DNA of 64,000 nucleotides from Paraspadella gotoi (GCA_051294375.1 CM119270.1:1834091-1898090); one strand, 5' to 3'. Positions 34,177-47,682 are shown, counted from the first letter of the stretch. Notes: generated by a model from the letters alone, not told the origin. Made by a program: numbers and translations.

Positions 34177-36116
34177 GCAACAGAGGCAGAAAAAATAATT
34201 ACATTTAGCAATGTACAACAGAATAATAAATGGAAACACTTAATACTAAACTAGTAATAACAAAGAAATTAATAATTTAGTAACTATTAAGAATGAAATG
34301 TGAAAGGGAAAATAAGTGTTAGGATAGATAAGTGAAGATGTAGTGAAAGTAAGATAAAGAAAAGACCTCAAAAAAGAGCTGCCCCCCCCGGCTGGCAAAT
34401 GTAGATGTGAGCGATGTGATCGGGTCATTGGCTTGTCATAGACTGGAAGTGCATTGTAGAGGCTTGGGTATGATTCCCAAGCCGTTCTAATATCCCTAAA
34501 GAGTTGAAACTTGTCCGACTTATATCTAATAATAAAAATCGTAGTTGACCTTTAAAAACTTTTTTTCCTGATATAAAAAAACATAGTAAAACCTTATAGA
34601 ATTTCAGCCGATGTCAATCAACCAAATTTAGTTCCTAATGATACATCTTTCTCATTAATCAGTCAATCAATTTAATCTCATCCGCATTTTCGTCCGCCAT
34701 TTTTTGAGAAATCCATAAATGCTTTTCATTCAAAAAAATAACAAAAAGAATTGATATTCTTCAGAAATTACCATATGATTCTTTTCTTGATTGATTTTCG
34801 ATTTTAATTTTAAAAAAGATTAAAGATTTAGCAAACATACACCTATTACTTATAATATAAATATAAAAAGAATATTAAGTTAGGTAATTTCTTTTTAATA
34901 TTAAAATTATAAATAAAAGTCGTTCAACTATCATAAATAATTTTTAAGAACCAAATTTATCGGTTAAATAATATTTTTTCAAAATCAATCTTAAACATTG
35001 AAACTTTTCCAACAACCTCAGAGGGCTTCTATGATAATCAGCATACGAGGAAAAAGTGTTTTTGCCAAAAAAAAGGTTTATTCCGAAAATTTAGTCATTT
35101 GGATTACTGTGTCTCTGTTCGAACGCCGTCTCAAAACTTTACCTTATTTGGAAGTGTTTTTTAGAATATTTTACTTTACAAATATAAACCAAATTTTCTC
35201 TCTCTCGACGTATAAAAATGAATACCACATTGTACAATTAGCCTATTCGATTCCATTCGCTTTCAAATTTTTAAGAAATTTATTATTTTATTTGTTCGCC
35301 ATTGTTATCTCACCCCATCCACTCCAATACTTTTTAGTCTATATCTCTAAAATAAAAACATCAAATTACTAATAATGTATTGTTGTTTTTCTTCCGTTTG
35401 AATATATTACATTTCGTTCCACATTAGGTTCTTGAAACCGAATTTTAATTTCATGAATTAAATATAAAAGCTTTTTGATTTTTGGATTAAAGATCGAGAC
35501 AAAAGCCTCATGGATATAAAAAAAATGATAAAAGTATATGTCATAAAGATAAACATTAAATTTGTCGCAAAGATTAGTTATAAAACCGCAACAAGCTCTT
35601 ATCTAACCAATTTATTTTTCACATTTAGCATTTATCTGGACAAATCATTTCTTTACAAAAGTTGTCCTTACATATTTAACTAAATTATCACATCAGTTAT
35701 CTATTTTTAAGTTTCCTAAATTACTTTAAAATATTCTAATATGAGATATGTTACCTAATAATTACCATAAAATAATAAATTTGGCTTAATGTTATTAAAA
35801 CAAACCAACACTTTCCCTTATTTCTTACTTACTGATAAATAAAGTGGGACTCCTACTCATACTTTTTTTTTACTTTTGTCCATATTGATGAAGAAGATTT
35901 TTTAAAGTAAAATTGAGAAGTCAAAGGCAAATATAGAAGACTCTCTTTTAACCGAAGTTCTTACCCAAGTTCAAACATGGGATCATACCAGGTAGGCTGC
36001 AATTTTCTGGCAAAAATTTTGATAGTTTTACAACAAAATATTTGTCAACCTGGGAAAAAAAAGAATTTAAATAAACCATATCATTATATATAGCCTATGA
36101 TAGCCAGATAGTTTAC

Positions 36117-36630
36117 CAAACAATGGTACTCTCATCTTTCCATGAACAAGTTAGCGTCATGGTGAAGATAAACTCATTGCTTTTGCCAGATCAAAACAGA
36201 GCAGAGCTTGACCTATTTTAAAAAGAAGAAAAAAAGTAATATACGTTTATCCACTATTACGTGTTCCTAAAAAAGTTACAGTTTTAAAAAAATGTTTATC
36301 AACGTAGTATAATAAAAATTGAGAAACCTTCCAGTTGTTACTGAGGTTTTTTGTCGCTGTAGGCAAAGTAGATCATGAAGACTCCGCGATACGAAAAGTC
36401 GGTGAGAACTAATCCAGGATTACAGTTGACGACGGCACCGACAAAAGGGGTTATGATATATCATCCAGGCGCAAAGTTTAAAAGTTCGGAAGTGTTTATA
36501 GAGAATTTTCATTCGGGCAATTTTACATAATGGAACCTAAATCAGATCTTAAGAGAAAGGTCATTTACCTTAACAACGCGTAATCTTTTGATGTATTAGA
36601 GCTAATACATCGAAAAATACATCGTAATCA
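36117..36630 (-). pseudogene. Duplicate of three KHD exons (copy C of 25.8-26.28 kb)
   Basis: Second copies of the catalytic-loop (36117-36212), hinge (36328-36471) and LIHQRLRVVK exons. The first is 96 nt rather than 99 nt. The second has indels and a T-to-A change that removes the acceptor AG. The third has an extra T. A GGC-to-GGT type silent change (C to A-side substitution near 36437 on the plus strand) shows that not every difference is an indel. Confidence 0.7.
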
Positions 36631-36824
36631 CCAGTAAATCACCAAACAAGTTGAGCAAACAATGCCGATAATTAAGCGGTAATAAAGCTAATCCGATGAT
36701 CAATCATGGTTAATATTTTCTGACTTTCTATTTGTTATTCTTAACAATCATAACAAATTTTAACATAACAATCATAAAGACTTCTTAATATATCTTTGAA
36801 AAATCTATAAATCAATTGGATCTA

Positions 36825-37360
36825 TCAATTTTGCAAATTTGGTCAACTTGCATAATTTGACTAACTTGCATAATTTAATCAATTGCATTATTTGGTCAAC
36901 TGCATAATTTGGTGAACTCGCATAATTTGGTCATCTGGCGTAATTTGGTCACTGGCATAATTTGTTCAACTGATATAATTTAGTCAACTGGCAATAATTT
37001 GCGTCAACTGGCATAAATTTGCTCAATTGGCATAAATTTGACAACTGGCATATTTTGCTTAACGGCATAATTGGCTCAACTGGCATAATTTGCTCAAGTG
37101 CATAATTTAATCAAGTTGCATTATTTGGTCAACTGGCATAATTTGGTCAACTGGCATAATTTGTTAACTGGTATAATTTGTCAACTGACATAATTTGGTC
37201 AACTGGCTTAATTTGCTTAAACTGCATAATTTGCTCAACTGGCATAATTTGGTCAACCAGCTAATTTGTCAACTGGCATAATTTGCTCAACAGGCATAAT
37301 TTTGTCAACTTGCAAAATTTGGTCATTTAAATATTTTAGCTCAACTGCCATAATTTTGTC
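36825..37360. repeat. 18-bp minisatellite, copy C
   Basis: Same unit and unit order as 26505-27040 with many one-base deletions. Confidence 0.9.
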
Positions 37361-37389
37361 TATCAATCAATCAATCAATCAATCAATCA

Positions 37390-37431
<42 letters not shown>

Positions 37432-39045
37432 CAAGAGAGATATAGAGAGAGGGAAACTTTAAAAATTCAAATAAATGTGTCTTTTGGTTTTCTAATGTAA
37501 ACTTTTTTTAAACTTTACGATCCATCAAAAATTTATATCGTTTCTTTTCATTAGTTAGTTTTGACCCAGAATTGTTTTACATTGTTTTTGACTTTTATTT
37601 TCTGTCTTTGCTTATGATTTCATAATCATTACATGTTGAATTTTTTTTTTTTTTAAGATTAATTTTTTTATTAAAAAAGATATTACCATGACAATGACAA
37701 TAATTCAAATCATAAAGGATCCTGAATGACATTAAACTTAAAATGAAAATACGGAAAACTTGTCTCAATTTTCAATCTAAATATGTCGCCAAGTTATCAC
37801 CTCATATCCCACTTAATCACATACTTTCCTACCATATACAAAATTTCATTTCAATTTATCTAATCCAATTTCAATTTCAATATAATAATTAGGAGTAAAT
37901 ATAAGTAAAACATAAAGTAAATATGATTTTTGTTTTATCCATTTTAACTCATTTCCACTCGAGCAATTCCATCGAAACTCTATATCCAGCTTAATCACTA
38001 CTTCCTACCCTCATACAAAATTTCAAGTCAATTGCCCATCCACTCATGAGTAATTGGCGTTCCAATAGTTAAAGTAGGATTTCTTTGTTTTTCATTTAAA
38101 CCCATTTCCACTGCAAGATTCCATCCGAACTTTATATCCAGCCTCAATCATACACTTTCCTACCACACACAAAATTTCGATCCTAATCCATACATCCAAT
38201 CACTGAGTAATTGAGTATAATGCTAACGGGGATGGACAGACGGACACACATTTTTTTTTGCATAATTTATCATAATTTGATGTTCTGACATGAGATTAAA
38301 TGAAAAACAAAAAAGTATTTTTCACTATTTGAACGCCATTACTAATGAGTGGATGAGCGATTTACTTCAAATTTTGAATGTGGTTGGGAAAGTGTGTTAT
38401 TAAGCTAGAAATCAAGTTTGATGGAATCGTCAGAGTGGAAATGAGTTTAAATGGAAAAACAATAACCTGTTTCTCTATTGATATGCTTCTTTTCTTTTTA
38501 TATTAAATTGTAAATGCAAGATATATTAATTAATCAAATAATTAATCAGTTAATTAATCAATTAGTCAATTAATTAATCAATATTAATTAATCAGCAATT
38601 AATCAATCAATTAATTATTCAATCAATCAATATTTATTTACAAATTAAGTAATTAATTATTCAATCAATCATTTATCTATTAAATAATTATTAATTCTTC
38701 AATCAATCAATCACAATCAATCAACATCATCAATAGTCATCGGTTATACGGCCATTAATTGTCAGGTCGTCGAGCCATTGTGCGATCCTCAGATGCTTTT
38801 GTCATGGTTAATGTGAAGGTCCTCAAAAACAAAACATTTTTCGAATGCAAATTAATTAATTTATAATTGCCTAATTTAATTTTAATTAATGAATAACTTT
38901 ATTAATTAATTCGTATGATCGTGGATACCACATGTTACTTAATTGTTCTATCTCTCTTATAATGTAATTATTCATATTGCTCTACAGATGAATAAATGTT
39001 AATTTTAACATAAAAAATTCCTATCTTCTTTGCTTCGACTTTATC

Positions 39046-39070
39046 NNNNNNNNNNNNNNNNNNNNNNNNN
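39046..39070. other. 25-N gap
   Basis: Sits between the TTAATTAA-rich part of copy C and its KHD exon region; the sequence skips material present in copy B (28.7-29.6 kb). Confidence 0.97.
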
Positions 39071-39157
39071 ATATGTGTATCCAATGTTTTTTTCATTGTA
39101 TCAAATTAATCGTTTATCTACTTTTTTTAAAACTCTTTGAAAGACAGTGAATCAAAC

Positions 39158-39302
39158 CTTGACAACCGCGATTTCTTTCATATTCATTGCCTTGATTAGT
39201 TGCCTAATGTTTCTACGCTCCTTGATAGCAACAATCTGCCCATTGAGTGTCCCAATCATAATGTTCGAGTTTCTCATAAATTCCGAATTTATGATATTTT
39301 CG
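39158..39302 (-). CDS. Receptor guanylate cyclase, first KHD exon (IGTLNGQIVAIKERR), intact copy
   Basis: Acceptor TTGGTCAG and donor AAG|GTTTGA bound 145 nt reading ENIINSEFMRNSNIMIGTLN then GQIVAIKERRNIRQLIKAMN and MKEIAVVK. IGTLNGQIVAIK is the glycine-loop/VAIK-lysine equivalent of the KHD (family: IG.YKGN.VA.K). The first base completes a Ser codon with the transmembrane exon (AG|C). Of three copies (29.7, 39.2 and 42.8 kb) only this one keeps the frame; the others carry insertions. Confidence 0.88.
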
Positions 39303-39944
39303 CTGACCAATTTGAAATTTGAGAAAAAACAAGAACATTCATTATTCATCGAATTCATTTCCGTTTACTTCGTAGTACAGACATGCGCAAAAATAAGACA
39401 CTCTTCGAACTTAAGCCGTGAATGATTTACGCACATATTATGAATGTAGATTTTAAATTGCAAAATCCATATATATGTAAGTTGAAAGAAAATCGGTCCA
39501 AGCATTCAAGAGCTATAGCTCTCGAAAGACAAGTGGTCCAAAAATAAAATAAAAGAAAAACATTTTTTGAAGATCTGCCAAAAACCGAGAATACTTTTTT
39601 AGCTTTAATTTATGGGCCTTGTATATATGTTTTCTAAAAAAATATGAGAAATCCATGTGTAACTTAAAAGAAAATCGGTCCAGTATTCTATTTTGAGCTA
39701 CAGCATTCTTAAACACAAGAGGTTAAAAATACACCCATCTCTCTCCTTGACATTCTGTCTGAGTAGTTACTTTTTATTAAAGTTTTGAGCAAACAATGTC
39801 GGATCTGCCCACGATAATAATTGCGGTAATCAGATAAATAAATAAATAATTCTATATGTTAAGTAATAATTACAAATAATAGTACAAAATAATTTTTTTA
39901 ACTATTATTATTTTTTCTACTTTAAAATCTTTATTTTTTCGCAT

Positions 39945-40565
39945 CCATTTTCTAACAGCATCATTCTTTTCAAGACTTGATCATTTTTTCACCTTGTCAA
40001 TATTTTTTCAACTGCATAATTTTTTTCAAACCTGCATAATTTTTACTTTGTCATACCATTTTTAAACTTGCATCATTTTTCAAAATTTGTATCATTTTTT
40101 TTAACTTGCATCATTTTTTCAACTTGCATTATTAATTTTAACTTTGCACTCAAATTTTTTTCAACTTGCTGTAATTTCTTTCAATTTGCTTCGTTTTTAC
40201 AACTTGCTTACTTTTCAACTTAAACATAATTTTTTCAACTTGCCTAACTTTTTTTTTAAACCTGCATCGTTTTTTTTCACAACTCACATATATTATTGCT
40301 TATACTTGCATCTATTTTTTAACTTGTGCATCATTTTTACAGACTTGCATCATTTTTTCCATATCCAACTTTTGATCTATTTTTTTAATCACCATTTCAA
40401 TTTTTCTCAACTTGCACCTTTTTTTCAAAACTTGTGCTCAATTTTTTTTCAACTTTGTATCTATTCTTGTAGTCAATCTCTCGCAGATCTATTCTTTTAA
40501 CTCGTCATCCCTTCTGGTTTAACTTGTATAATTTTTTTCAATTGATTTGTTATTTAGCATATTTC
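39945..40565. repeat. 18-bp minisatellite TTGCATCATTTTTTCAAC, copy C
   Basis: Imperfect units, more degraded than at 43535-44095. Confidence 0.85.
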
Positions 40566-40599
40566 TTCAGCTAATAATAATTAATTACTTAATTAATTT

Positions 40600-41778
40600 T
40601 AATAAAACATTCATGAGTAGTGCATAAATAATAGACAATTTAAGTCAACCTTGACCTTTTGGTTTTTTTCAATCGCAAACTTAATTTCCAACGTCCTTGA
40701 ACGTAAAGCTTCCGCAATCACACCATTCCTACTCCACCACAGAACGACGAATTTCATTCCCATTGTATCCTCCAATTAAGGAATAAATCGATAATTATGG
40801 ATTAAAAAAAATTACAAAAACGCACTTTAATTTCCATCGATCCCCCCTGCTGCGGCTCCTTAAGAGCAGGAATTCGAAAACACAACGCACAAAAACTCGG
40901 TATGCTTTTGCTGCTTCCATCACACTCCCTTCGAAGTCGCTCTCACCCCTGCAAAACCTGCCTCCATCGTTCAAATTAATTGGTCCTGTTCTCGGTCGAT
41001 CTCAATCCCGACCAAAGAGTCGCCCAACAAGCCAGAATTTTTTTGTTGTAAAAGTAGTATAGGGAAAGACAACCCTAATCCCTAACCGTAATCCCTAACC
41101 CCTAACCCTAATCTCTATCCTCTAATCTAACCTTATCCCTAACCAAAACCGTAAACAATTAAACCATCGTTCAAATTATTGTCATTTTTGTCCATCCTGA
41201 CTCTGAGTCATCCAGGCAGAGAGAGCGAGAGAGATTCGCTGCTCCGTCATACGGCAAGGTGGTATCGAAGAATATTTTGCCATTATTAATTCGAGTAATT
41301 GTGAGTTAAAATTAAAAAAAGACTTGTTAATGTGACTTATGTTTTTTCCATTTAAATTCATTTTCCCTTGCAAGATTCCATCGAAACTTTATATCCAGCT
41401 CAATCACACACATTCTTACCCAAACACCAAATTTCGATCTAATCCATCCATCCAATCACGAGTAATTGGAGTATAATGCTATGGGAGGATGGACGGATGG
41501 ACAGACACCATTTTTTTTGCATAATTTATCATAATTTGATGTTCTGAGATGATCTAAGTGAATGACCGACAAGATTGGGGGGGTGGACAGATGGACCGAC
41601 AAAGTGAAATATAGAGTTGGAATCTGCGATATGCAGTTCCGACTAAAAATCATTGCTTGCTTAGAAATGGATAGGGCCATATAATAACTCAACCTTTACC
41701 ATAAATAGTTTTTTTTTTCCCATGAATATTTTTCACTTATAATAATAATCAAAAGGAACTTTAACAGGCGAAGGTTTT
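40600..41778. repeat. Block also present at 44100-45240
   Basis: Includes a reversed inverted-repeat-element segment with CCCTAA-like tracts and a GGAC family unit ending in the palindrome TTGGAATCTGCGATATGCAG. It ends at a 25-N gap. Confidence 0.85.
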
Positions 41779-41803
41779 NNNNNNNNNNNNNNNNNNNNNN
41801 NNN
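41779..41803. other. 25-N gap
   Basis: Junction between the 40.6-41.78 kb block and copy D. Confidence 0.97.
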
Positions 41804-42757
41804 AGCAAATGTGCATTTCCAATCCATCCATCCTAATCACTATAATAGTGAGTATGGTAACACTGGCTAACGGGGTGGGTATGTGACAACAAAACTGGGC
41901 AGGGACACCATTTTTTTTGCAATAAATTTATCATAATTTGATGTTCTGACATGAGATTAAATGGAAAAAACAAAAAAGTATTTTTCACTATTGTGAACGC
42001 CATTGACTAGTAGTGGTGGAGGGCGATTACTTCAAATTTTGAATGTGGGGTGGGAAAGTGTGTTATTTTAAGCTAGAATTCAAGTTTTGATGGAATCGTC
42101 AGAGTGGAAATGAGTTTAAATGAGAAAAAAACAATACTTGTTTCTCTAATTGATTATGCTTCTTTTTCTTTTATATTAAATTGTAATGACAAGATTATTA
42201 TTAATTCAAATAATTAATCAGTTAATTAATCAATTAGTCAATTAAATTAATCAATATATTAATTAATTCAGCAATTAATCAATCATTAATATATTCAATC
42301 AATCATTTATTTACTATTTATTATTATTCAAATCAATCAATTTATCTATTAAATAATTATTCAATCAATAATCAATCAATTCAATCAAATCAATCAATCA
42401 ATCATCAATTAAGTCAATCGTTATCGCATTATTGTCGTCGTCGCCATTGTCGTCGTCAGTGCTTTTGTCATGGTTAATGTGAAGTCCTAAAAACATAACA
42501 TTGTGATAAGTTAATTAAATTTATAATTGCCATAATGTAATTTATTAAATTAACTTGTTAATATTTGTATGCTTAAACTTGTTCTATCTCTCTATATGTA
42601 ATTATCATTATGCTCTACAATGAATAAATGTTATTTTAACAAAAAATTCCATCTTCTTTATCGCTTTAGTCATAGTGTATCCAATGTTTTTTTCATGGGT
42701 ACAAATTAATCGTTTATCTATCTTTTTTAAAACTCTTTGAAGACACGTGAATAAAAC

Positions 42758-42915
42758 CTGTACAACCGCGATTTCTTTCATATTCATCGTGCCTATGAAT
42801 TAGTTGCCTAATGTTTCTACCTGCTCCTTGATAGCAACAATCTGCCCATTGAGTGGTACCTCACTAATCATAATGTGAGTTTCTCATAAATTTCCGAATT
42901 TATGAATATTTTCGC
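42758..42915 (-). pseudogene. Duplicate of first KHD exon (copy D, insertions)
   Basis: A third version of the IGTLNGQIVAIK exon with several small insertions, including in the glycine-loop region and a GCCTGAC variant at the acceptor. Not translatable as written. Confidence 0.65.
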
Positions 42916-43534
42916 CTGACCAATTGAAATTTAGAAATTAAAAAAACAAAATACAATTCATCGACGATTCATTTCCGTTATCTCTCTAGTACAGACATGC
43001 TGCAAAAATAAGACACTCTTCGAACTTAAGCCGTGAATGATTTACGTCACATATTATAGAATGTAGATTTAAATTGCAAAATCCATATGATATGTAAGCT
43101 TTGAAAAGAAAATCGTCCTAAGCAATTCAAGAGCTATAGCTCTCGAAAGACAAGTGGCTAAAAAATAAAATAAAAGAAAAACATTTTTGAAGATCTGCCC
43201 AAACCGAGAATACTTTTTAGCTTTAATTATAGGGCCTTGCATATATGTTTTCTAAAAAAATATGAGAAATCCATGTGTAACTTAAAAGAAAATCGGTCCA
43301 GTAATTCTAGAGCTACAGCATCTTAAATCACAAGAGGTTAAAAATAACACCCATCTTCTGCCCTGACATTCTGTCTGAGTAGTTTACTTTTTATTAAGTT
43401 TGAGCAAACAATGTCGGATCTGCCCACGATAATTAAGCGGTAAATCAGATAAATAAATAAATACTATAGTAGAATAATTACAAATAAAGTACAATAATTT
43501 TTTAACTATTATTATTTTTTCCACTTTAATCTTT

Positions 43535-44095
43535 TATTTTTACTCGCATCATTTTTCTAAACTAGCATCATTTTTTCAACTTGCATCATTTTTTCACCTT
43601 GCATCATTTTTTTCAACTTGCATATATTTTTTTCAACCTGCATAATTTTTTCACTTTGCATACATTTTTAAACTTGCATCATTTTTCAAATTGTATCATT
43701 TTTTTTAACTTGCATCATTTTTTTAACTTGCATTATTAATTTTAACTTTGATCAATTTTTTCCACTTGCTTAATTTTTTCAATTTGCTTCATTTTTTACA
43801 CTTGCTTCACTTTTTCAACTTACATAATTTTTTCAACTTGCATAATTTTTTAACTCGCATCGTTTTCAACTCACATTATTTTTAATAACTTGCATCATTT
43901 TTTAACTTCATCATTATCATTCTATTTTTTCATCTTGATCATTTTTTTAACTAGCATCATTTTTCAACTTTGCACCTTTTTTTCAACTTGCATCATTTTT
44001 TTCAATGTATCATTCTTTCAATTTGCATCATTCTTTTAACTCGCATCCTTCTTTTAACTTGTATAATTTTTTTCAAATTGAATCATTTTTCACTT
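43535..44095. repeat. 18-bp minisatellite TTGCATCATTTTTTCAAC, copy D
   Basis: The most regular of the three plus-strand arrays. Confidence 0.9.
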
Positions 44096-44099
44096 AATT

Positions 44100-45240
44100 A
44101 TATTTAATTAATTAATTATTTAAATTAAAACATTCATGAGTAAGCTATAAATATAGAGAAATTTAAGTCAACTTGACTTTTGGTTTTTTTCCATGCAAAC
44201 TCATTTCCACTCCTTGATATCGTGGCTCAATCACACACTTTCCTACCCCACCACAAAAATTTCATCCCATTGTATCCCTCCAATTAAGAATAAATCGATT
44301 AATTATGGATTAAAAAAAATTAAAAAAGGACTTTTTTTCCATCGATGCCCCCGCTGCTGCGGCTCTTAAGCAGTGAATCAAAACACGACACACAAAACTC
44401 GTATCTTTTGCTGCTTCCATCATCACTCCTTTCGAAGTCGCTCTCACCCTCGCAAATACTTCCTCCATCGTTTCAAGATTATGTCGGTTGTTTCTGTCGA
44501 TCTCAATCCCCGACCAAAGAGTCGCCCACAAGCCAAGAATTTTTTTGTTGTAAAAGTAGTATAGGAAAGACAACCCTAATCCCTAACCGTAATCCCTAAC
44601 CCCTAACCCTAATCTCTATCCTCTAATCTAACCTTATCCTAACCAACCGTAAACAATAAACCATCGTTCAAATTATTGTCATTTTTGTCCTCCTGATCTG
44701 AGTATCCAGGCAGAGAGAGCAGAGAGAATTCGCTGCTCCGTCATACGGCAAGGTGGTATCGAAAGAATATTTTGCCATTATTAATTCGAGTAATTGTGAG
44801 TTAAAATTAAAAAAAGACTTGTTAATTGAGTTATGTTATTTTTTCCATATTTAAATTCATTTTCCCTTGCAAGATTCCATCGAAACTTTATATCCAGCTC
44901 AATCACACACATTCTTACCCAAACACACAAATTTCGATTCTAATCCATCCATCAATCACGAGTAATTGGAGTATAATGCTATGGGAGGATTGAGACGGAT
45001 GGACAGACACCCATTTTTTTTGCATAATTTATCATAATTTGATGTTCTGAGATGATCTAAGTGAATGACCGACAAGATTGGGGGGTGGAACAGATGGACC
45101 GACAAAGTGAAATATAGAGTTGGAATCTGCGATATGCAGTTCCGACTAAAAATCATTGCTTAGAAATGGATAGCCATATAATAATCAACTTTACATAAAT
45201 AGTTTTTTTTTTCCATGAATATTTTTTCACTTATAATATA
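44100..45240. repeat. Second copy of the 40.6-41.78 kb block
   Basis: Same order of parts: a TTAATTAA tail, a reversed element with telomere-like CCCTAA, and a GGAC unit with the GATATGCAG palindrome. It passes into unique sequence at 45250. Confidence 0.85.
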
Positions 45241-45464
45241 ATCAAAAGGAACTTTAACCTTTAAGAATCGAAAACGGATCAGAGATCGAAGCGAACGCCG
45301 CAAGAATGGAATCAACGAATCCAATTGGTCGCCGAGGATTCCAACAACCAATCAGATCTGCAAGCTAAGATTGAATCGGAAAATCTTCCTGTGTCGCTGA
45401 TCCTCTTCTCAGCTATAAATAAACTTTGCCTGTTCTTGGTTCTCATAGCATTAATCAAGATCTC

Positions 45465-47130
45465 ACTCAAGAGGTCCCAGAAAATATCATACATTTATGA
45501 AAGTCCTAGATACCTGGCAAGTTTCTTGTGCCAAATTTAGTGAGAAAACGAATATCACAATAAAAAATTTTCCTGGATGCTCATTATGGATTTTCCACGC
45601 CAGTTTTTGCGTTGAACCACTTCCGGTTTTAGGAAATAAATAAGTCTGTTATTCAGCCAGCATACTAAATTAATCAAAAAAAGTTACCAATAACCTTAAT
45701 ATTACATTTTTTATTTTAGTTTATAATACAGGTTATAAAAATATTATTACAAAAGGCGTCAAGTTAAAACTCATAATTCTTTTAAGCCAAAATTGGCCCT
45801 GACCAAACTACTTTACTAATTTTAATAAAATTTTACTATCTGGTTAAACAAATAGAACTGTCTAAGGGATTTTAAATCTTTAATATCTTTAAACCAAGAT
45901 ATTGGCTTTTTAAAAAGATTACCAAGTGATGCAAAAAAGTAGCGAATTAGATGGTAGGCAACTTAGCCTTTGCAGCTAGCAAGCCTCTTACTCAACCCTT
46001 ACCCTAAACCGGCCCTAAACAAAACCTTAATCTAATCAGTTTCCCTGGCTTGGGATATCTAACCTAGCCCTAACCCTAACGTGGCTTTTTGTCTTACTCC
46101 GAGCAGCCTTCCCCTAACCTTAACCCAAGATCGCTGTACTTCCTGCTCAACCTTAACCCTAAACTGGTCCCTGATCCAAAACACTCACCAGTTTCCCTGG
46201 CTGGTGAAATCTGCAGAGAGCCACTTCCTTAGCCCTAACCCTACCTAGGCCTCCTGTTTATATCATGCCAGAACCCTAGCCCTGCATCACTCCAGAGCCT
46301 CCTCCACCAACCTCACATCAAGCCTGAGGTTCACCTCTGAGCCTCAACTCAGGCATTCCCTGCTTCCGCCATCAATAAGGCTAAGTTTTAAATTCTTAAT
46401 TTCCTTCCCCAGTACTTTCCCTAAACCCTAACCCGAGCTTCCTGTCCTTTTTCTAGCCTGTCCAAATTGCAATATCACAATACTTAATCTTGTTATAAGC
46501 AAGCTTAGAAAGGCTTGTACTAGGGATATTAAGATTTGAGGCTTGCAAATGAATAAAAGGCTAGACTAAGGTTTTGTTGGGAGAGAGAGGTTTAGGGTTA
46601 AAATTGAGTGGGAGGCTTGCGAGCCAAAAGACCAAGGCGCCTTTATCTAATTCGCTGCTTTCTTTTTGTATTATTTGGCAAACCTTTAAAGACAATATCT
46701 TGGTTAAGGATTAAATATTTAAAATCCCTTAGAGAGTTCTATTATATAACCAAATCATACTTTCTTATACAATCTTATTAGAATTTGTAAAGTAATTTGG
46801 TCAGGGACGATTTGGCTTAAAAAAACTAATAATTTCTAATTTGAAGTGTTTCTAATAATAATTTTTTAACCTTATTTAAAAACCACAACAAAACATTTAG
46901 TAATAAGGTTATTAATACTTTATTTTGATTAATTTAAGTATGCTGGCTGAATAACAGCTCATTTTTTTCAAAAAATCCTTTATTTTTAAAACCGGAAGTG
47001 GTACGACGCAAAAACTGGCGTGGAAAATCCATCAAGATTGTGATATTCGTTTCTCCCACTAAATTTGGCACAAGAAACTTTGCAGGTATCAGGAACTTTC
47101 AAAAAATGCATGGTATTTCTGGAAGCTCTA
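45465..47130. mobile_element. Foldback element with about 500-bp inverted arms and CCCTAA-rich centre
   Basis: The left arm begins near CCCAGAAAATATCATACATT, then CTTGTGCCAAATTTAGTG, AACGAATATCACAAT, ACCGG(TT/AA)-type and GCTGAATAACAG-equivalent landmarks. All return inverted up to about 47130. The arms converge on TAGCGAATTAGAT (45935) and ATCTAATTCGCTG (46645). The centre (45990-46450) has several ACCCTAACCCTAAC-like motifs. No transposase was seen. Confidence 0.82.
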
Positions 47131-47499
47131 CTCTTCACCCCTGGAAACCTATGTGGTGGCAGTGATAAGATTCAAACCCATGCCTCTGAAGAGAATCTAA
47201 CTTTATTTATTTTCATAATGTTTTGGAGTGTCCTCTTTTTTATTGCACAGGTCTGTAATACTAAAAATTTCAAAGTAATTATTAATGATCCTACATTAAA
47301 TTATTAAACTCTCAATGCAAAGTTCATGTGAAATGAACTTACTCCTATCATTCTCTCTCACTCTTTCTCTCTCTTCGAACTTTTCAGTCTGATATTAGCT
47401 TTTCAATATATCTTTTTAATTTGGTATTTTAGGTTTACTTAATTTGATGATAAGATTTTCATGCATAATCCAGTCCATCCTTTATAATAGTATATATAC

Positions 47500-47682
47500 C
47501 TAACATTCGTTTGCTCCTCTGAAAATTCTGCCTGAGAATTTATTATGAGCTCGCTCCTCTTGTATATCCAAGTGTATTCTTTCAAAGAATGTCGAAAAGA
47601 TATAAGTAATATTGCAATTAAGAAAATTGCCAAGCAAAGGGCAATCAAAATTTTTGGCCACATTAAACAAATTAGAAGGTGC
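47500..47682 (-). CDS. Receptor guanylate cyclase, transmembrane and juxtamembrane exon
   Basis: This 183-nt exon follows a GGTTTAG acceptor and ends GTTAG|GTATAT. It encodes HLLICLMWPK, a hydrophobic helix ILIALCLAIFLIAILLISF, then RHSLKEYTWIYKRSELIINS and QAEFSEEQTNV. The basic residues straight after the helix suit the cytoplasmic side. L.W......I corresponds to the W....EDI segment that opens the intracellular part of receptor cyclases. Split codons close at both ends: K with the 50.4 kb exon and S with the KHD exon at 39.2 kb. Confidence 0.85.
   Translation of the reverse strand, partial: APSNLFNVAKNFDCPLLGNFLNCNITYIFSTFFERIHLDIQEERAHNKFSGRIFRGANEC

Larger units (their letters stand above)
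31519..40600. repeat. Duplicated block, copy C (interrupted by a gap)
   Basis: Follows copy B in order with dense one-base indels. It starts abruptly within the EGDIYSLG exon and is broken by 25 N at 39046. Confidence 0.85.
41804..44100. repeat. Duplicated block, copy D (partial)
   Basis: Homologous to about 27880-31205 without the 28.7-29.6 kb part, like copy C. It includes the first KHD exon with insertions and a clean 18-bp array. Confidence 0.85.

Noticed and set aside
45325-45540. 71-codon plus frame with a hydrophobic stretch (LCLFLVLIALIKISL)
   Set aside because: No start context or splice support, ends in the foldback arm, and is antisense within the cyclase gene; a short hydrophobic run alone is not evidence.
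45990-46450. CCCTAA-like motifs considered as a true telomere
   Set aside because: They are degenerate, short, internal to an inverted-repeat element and flanked by ordinary sequence on both sides.
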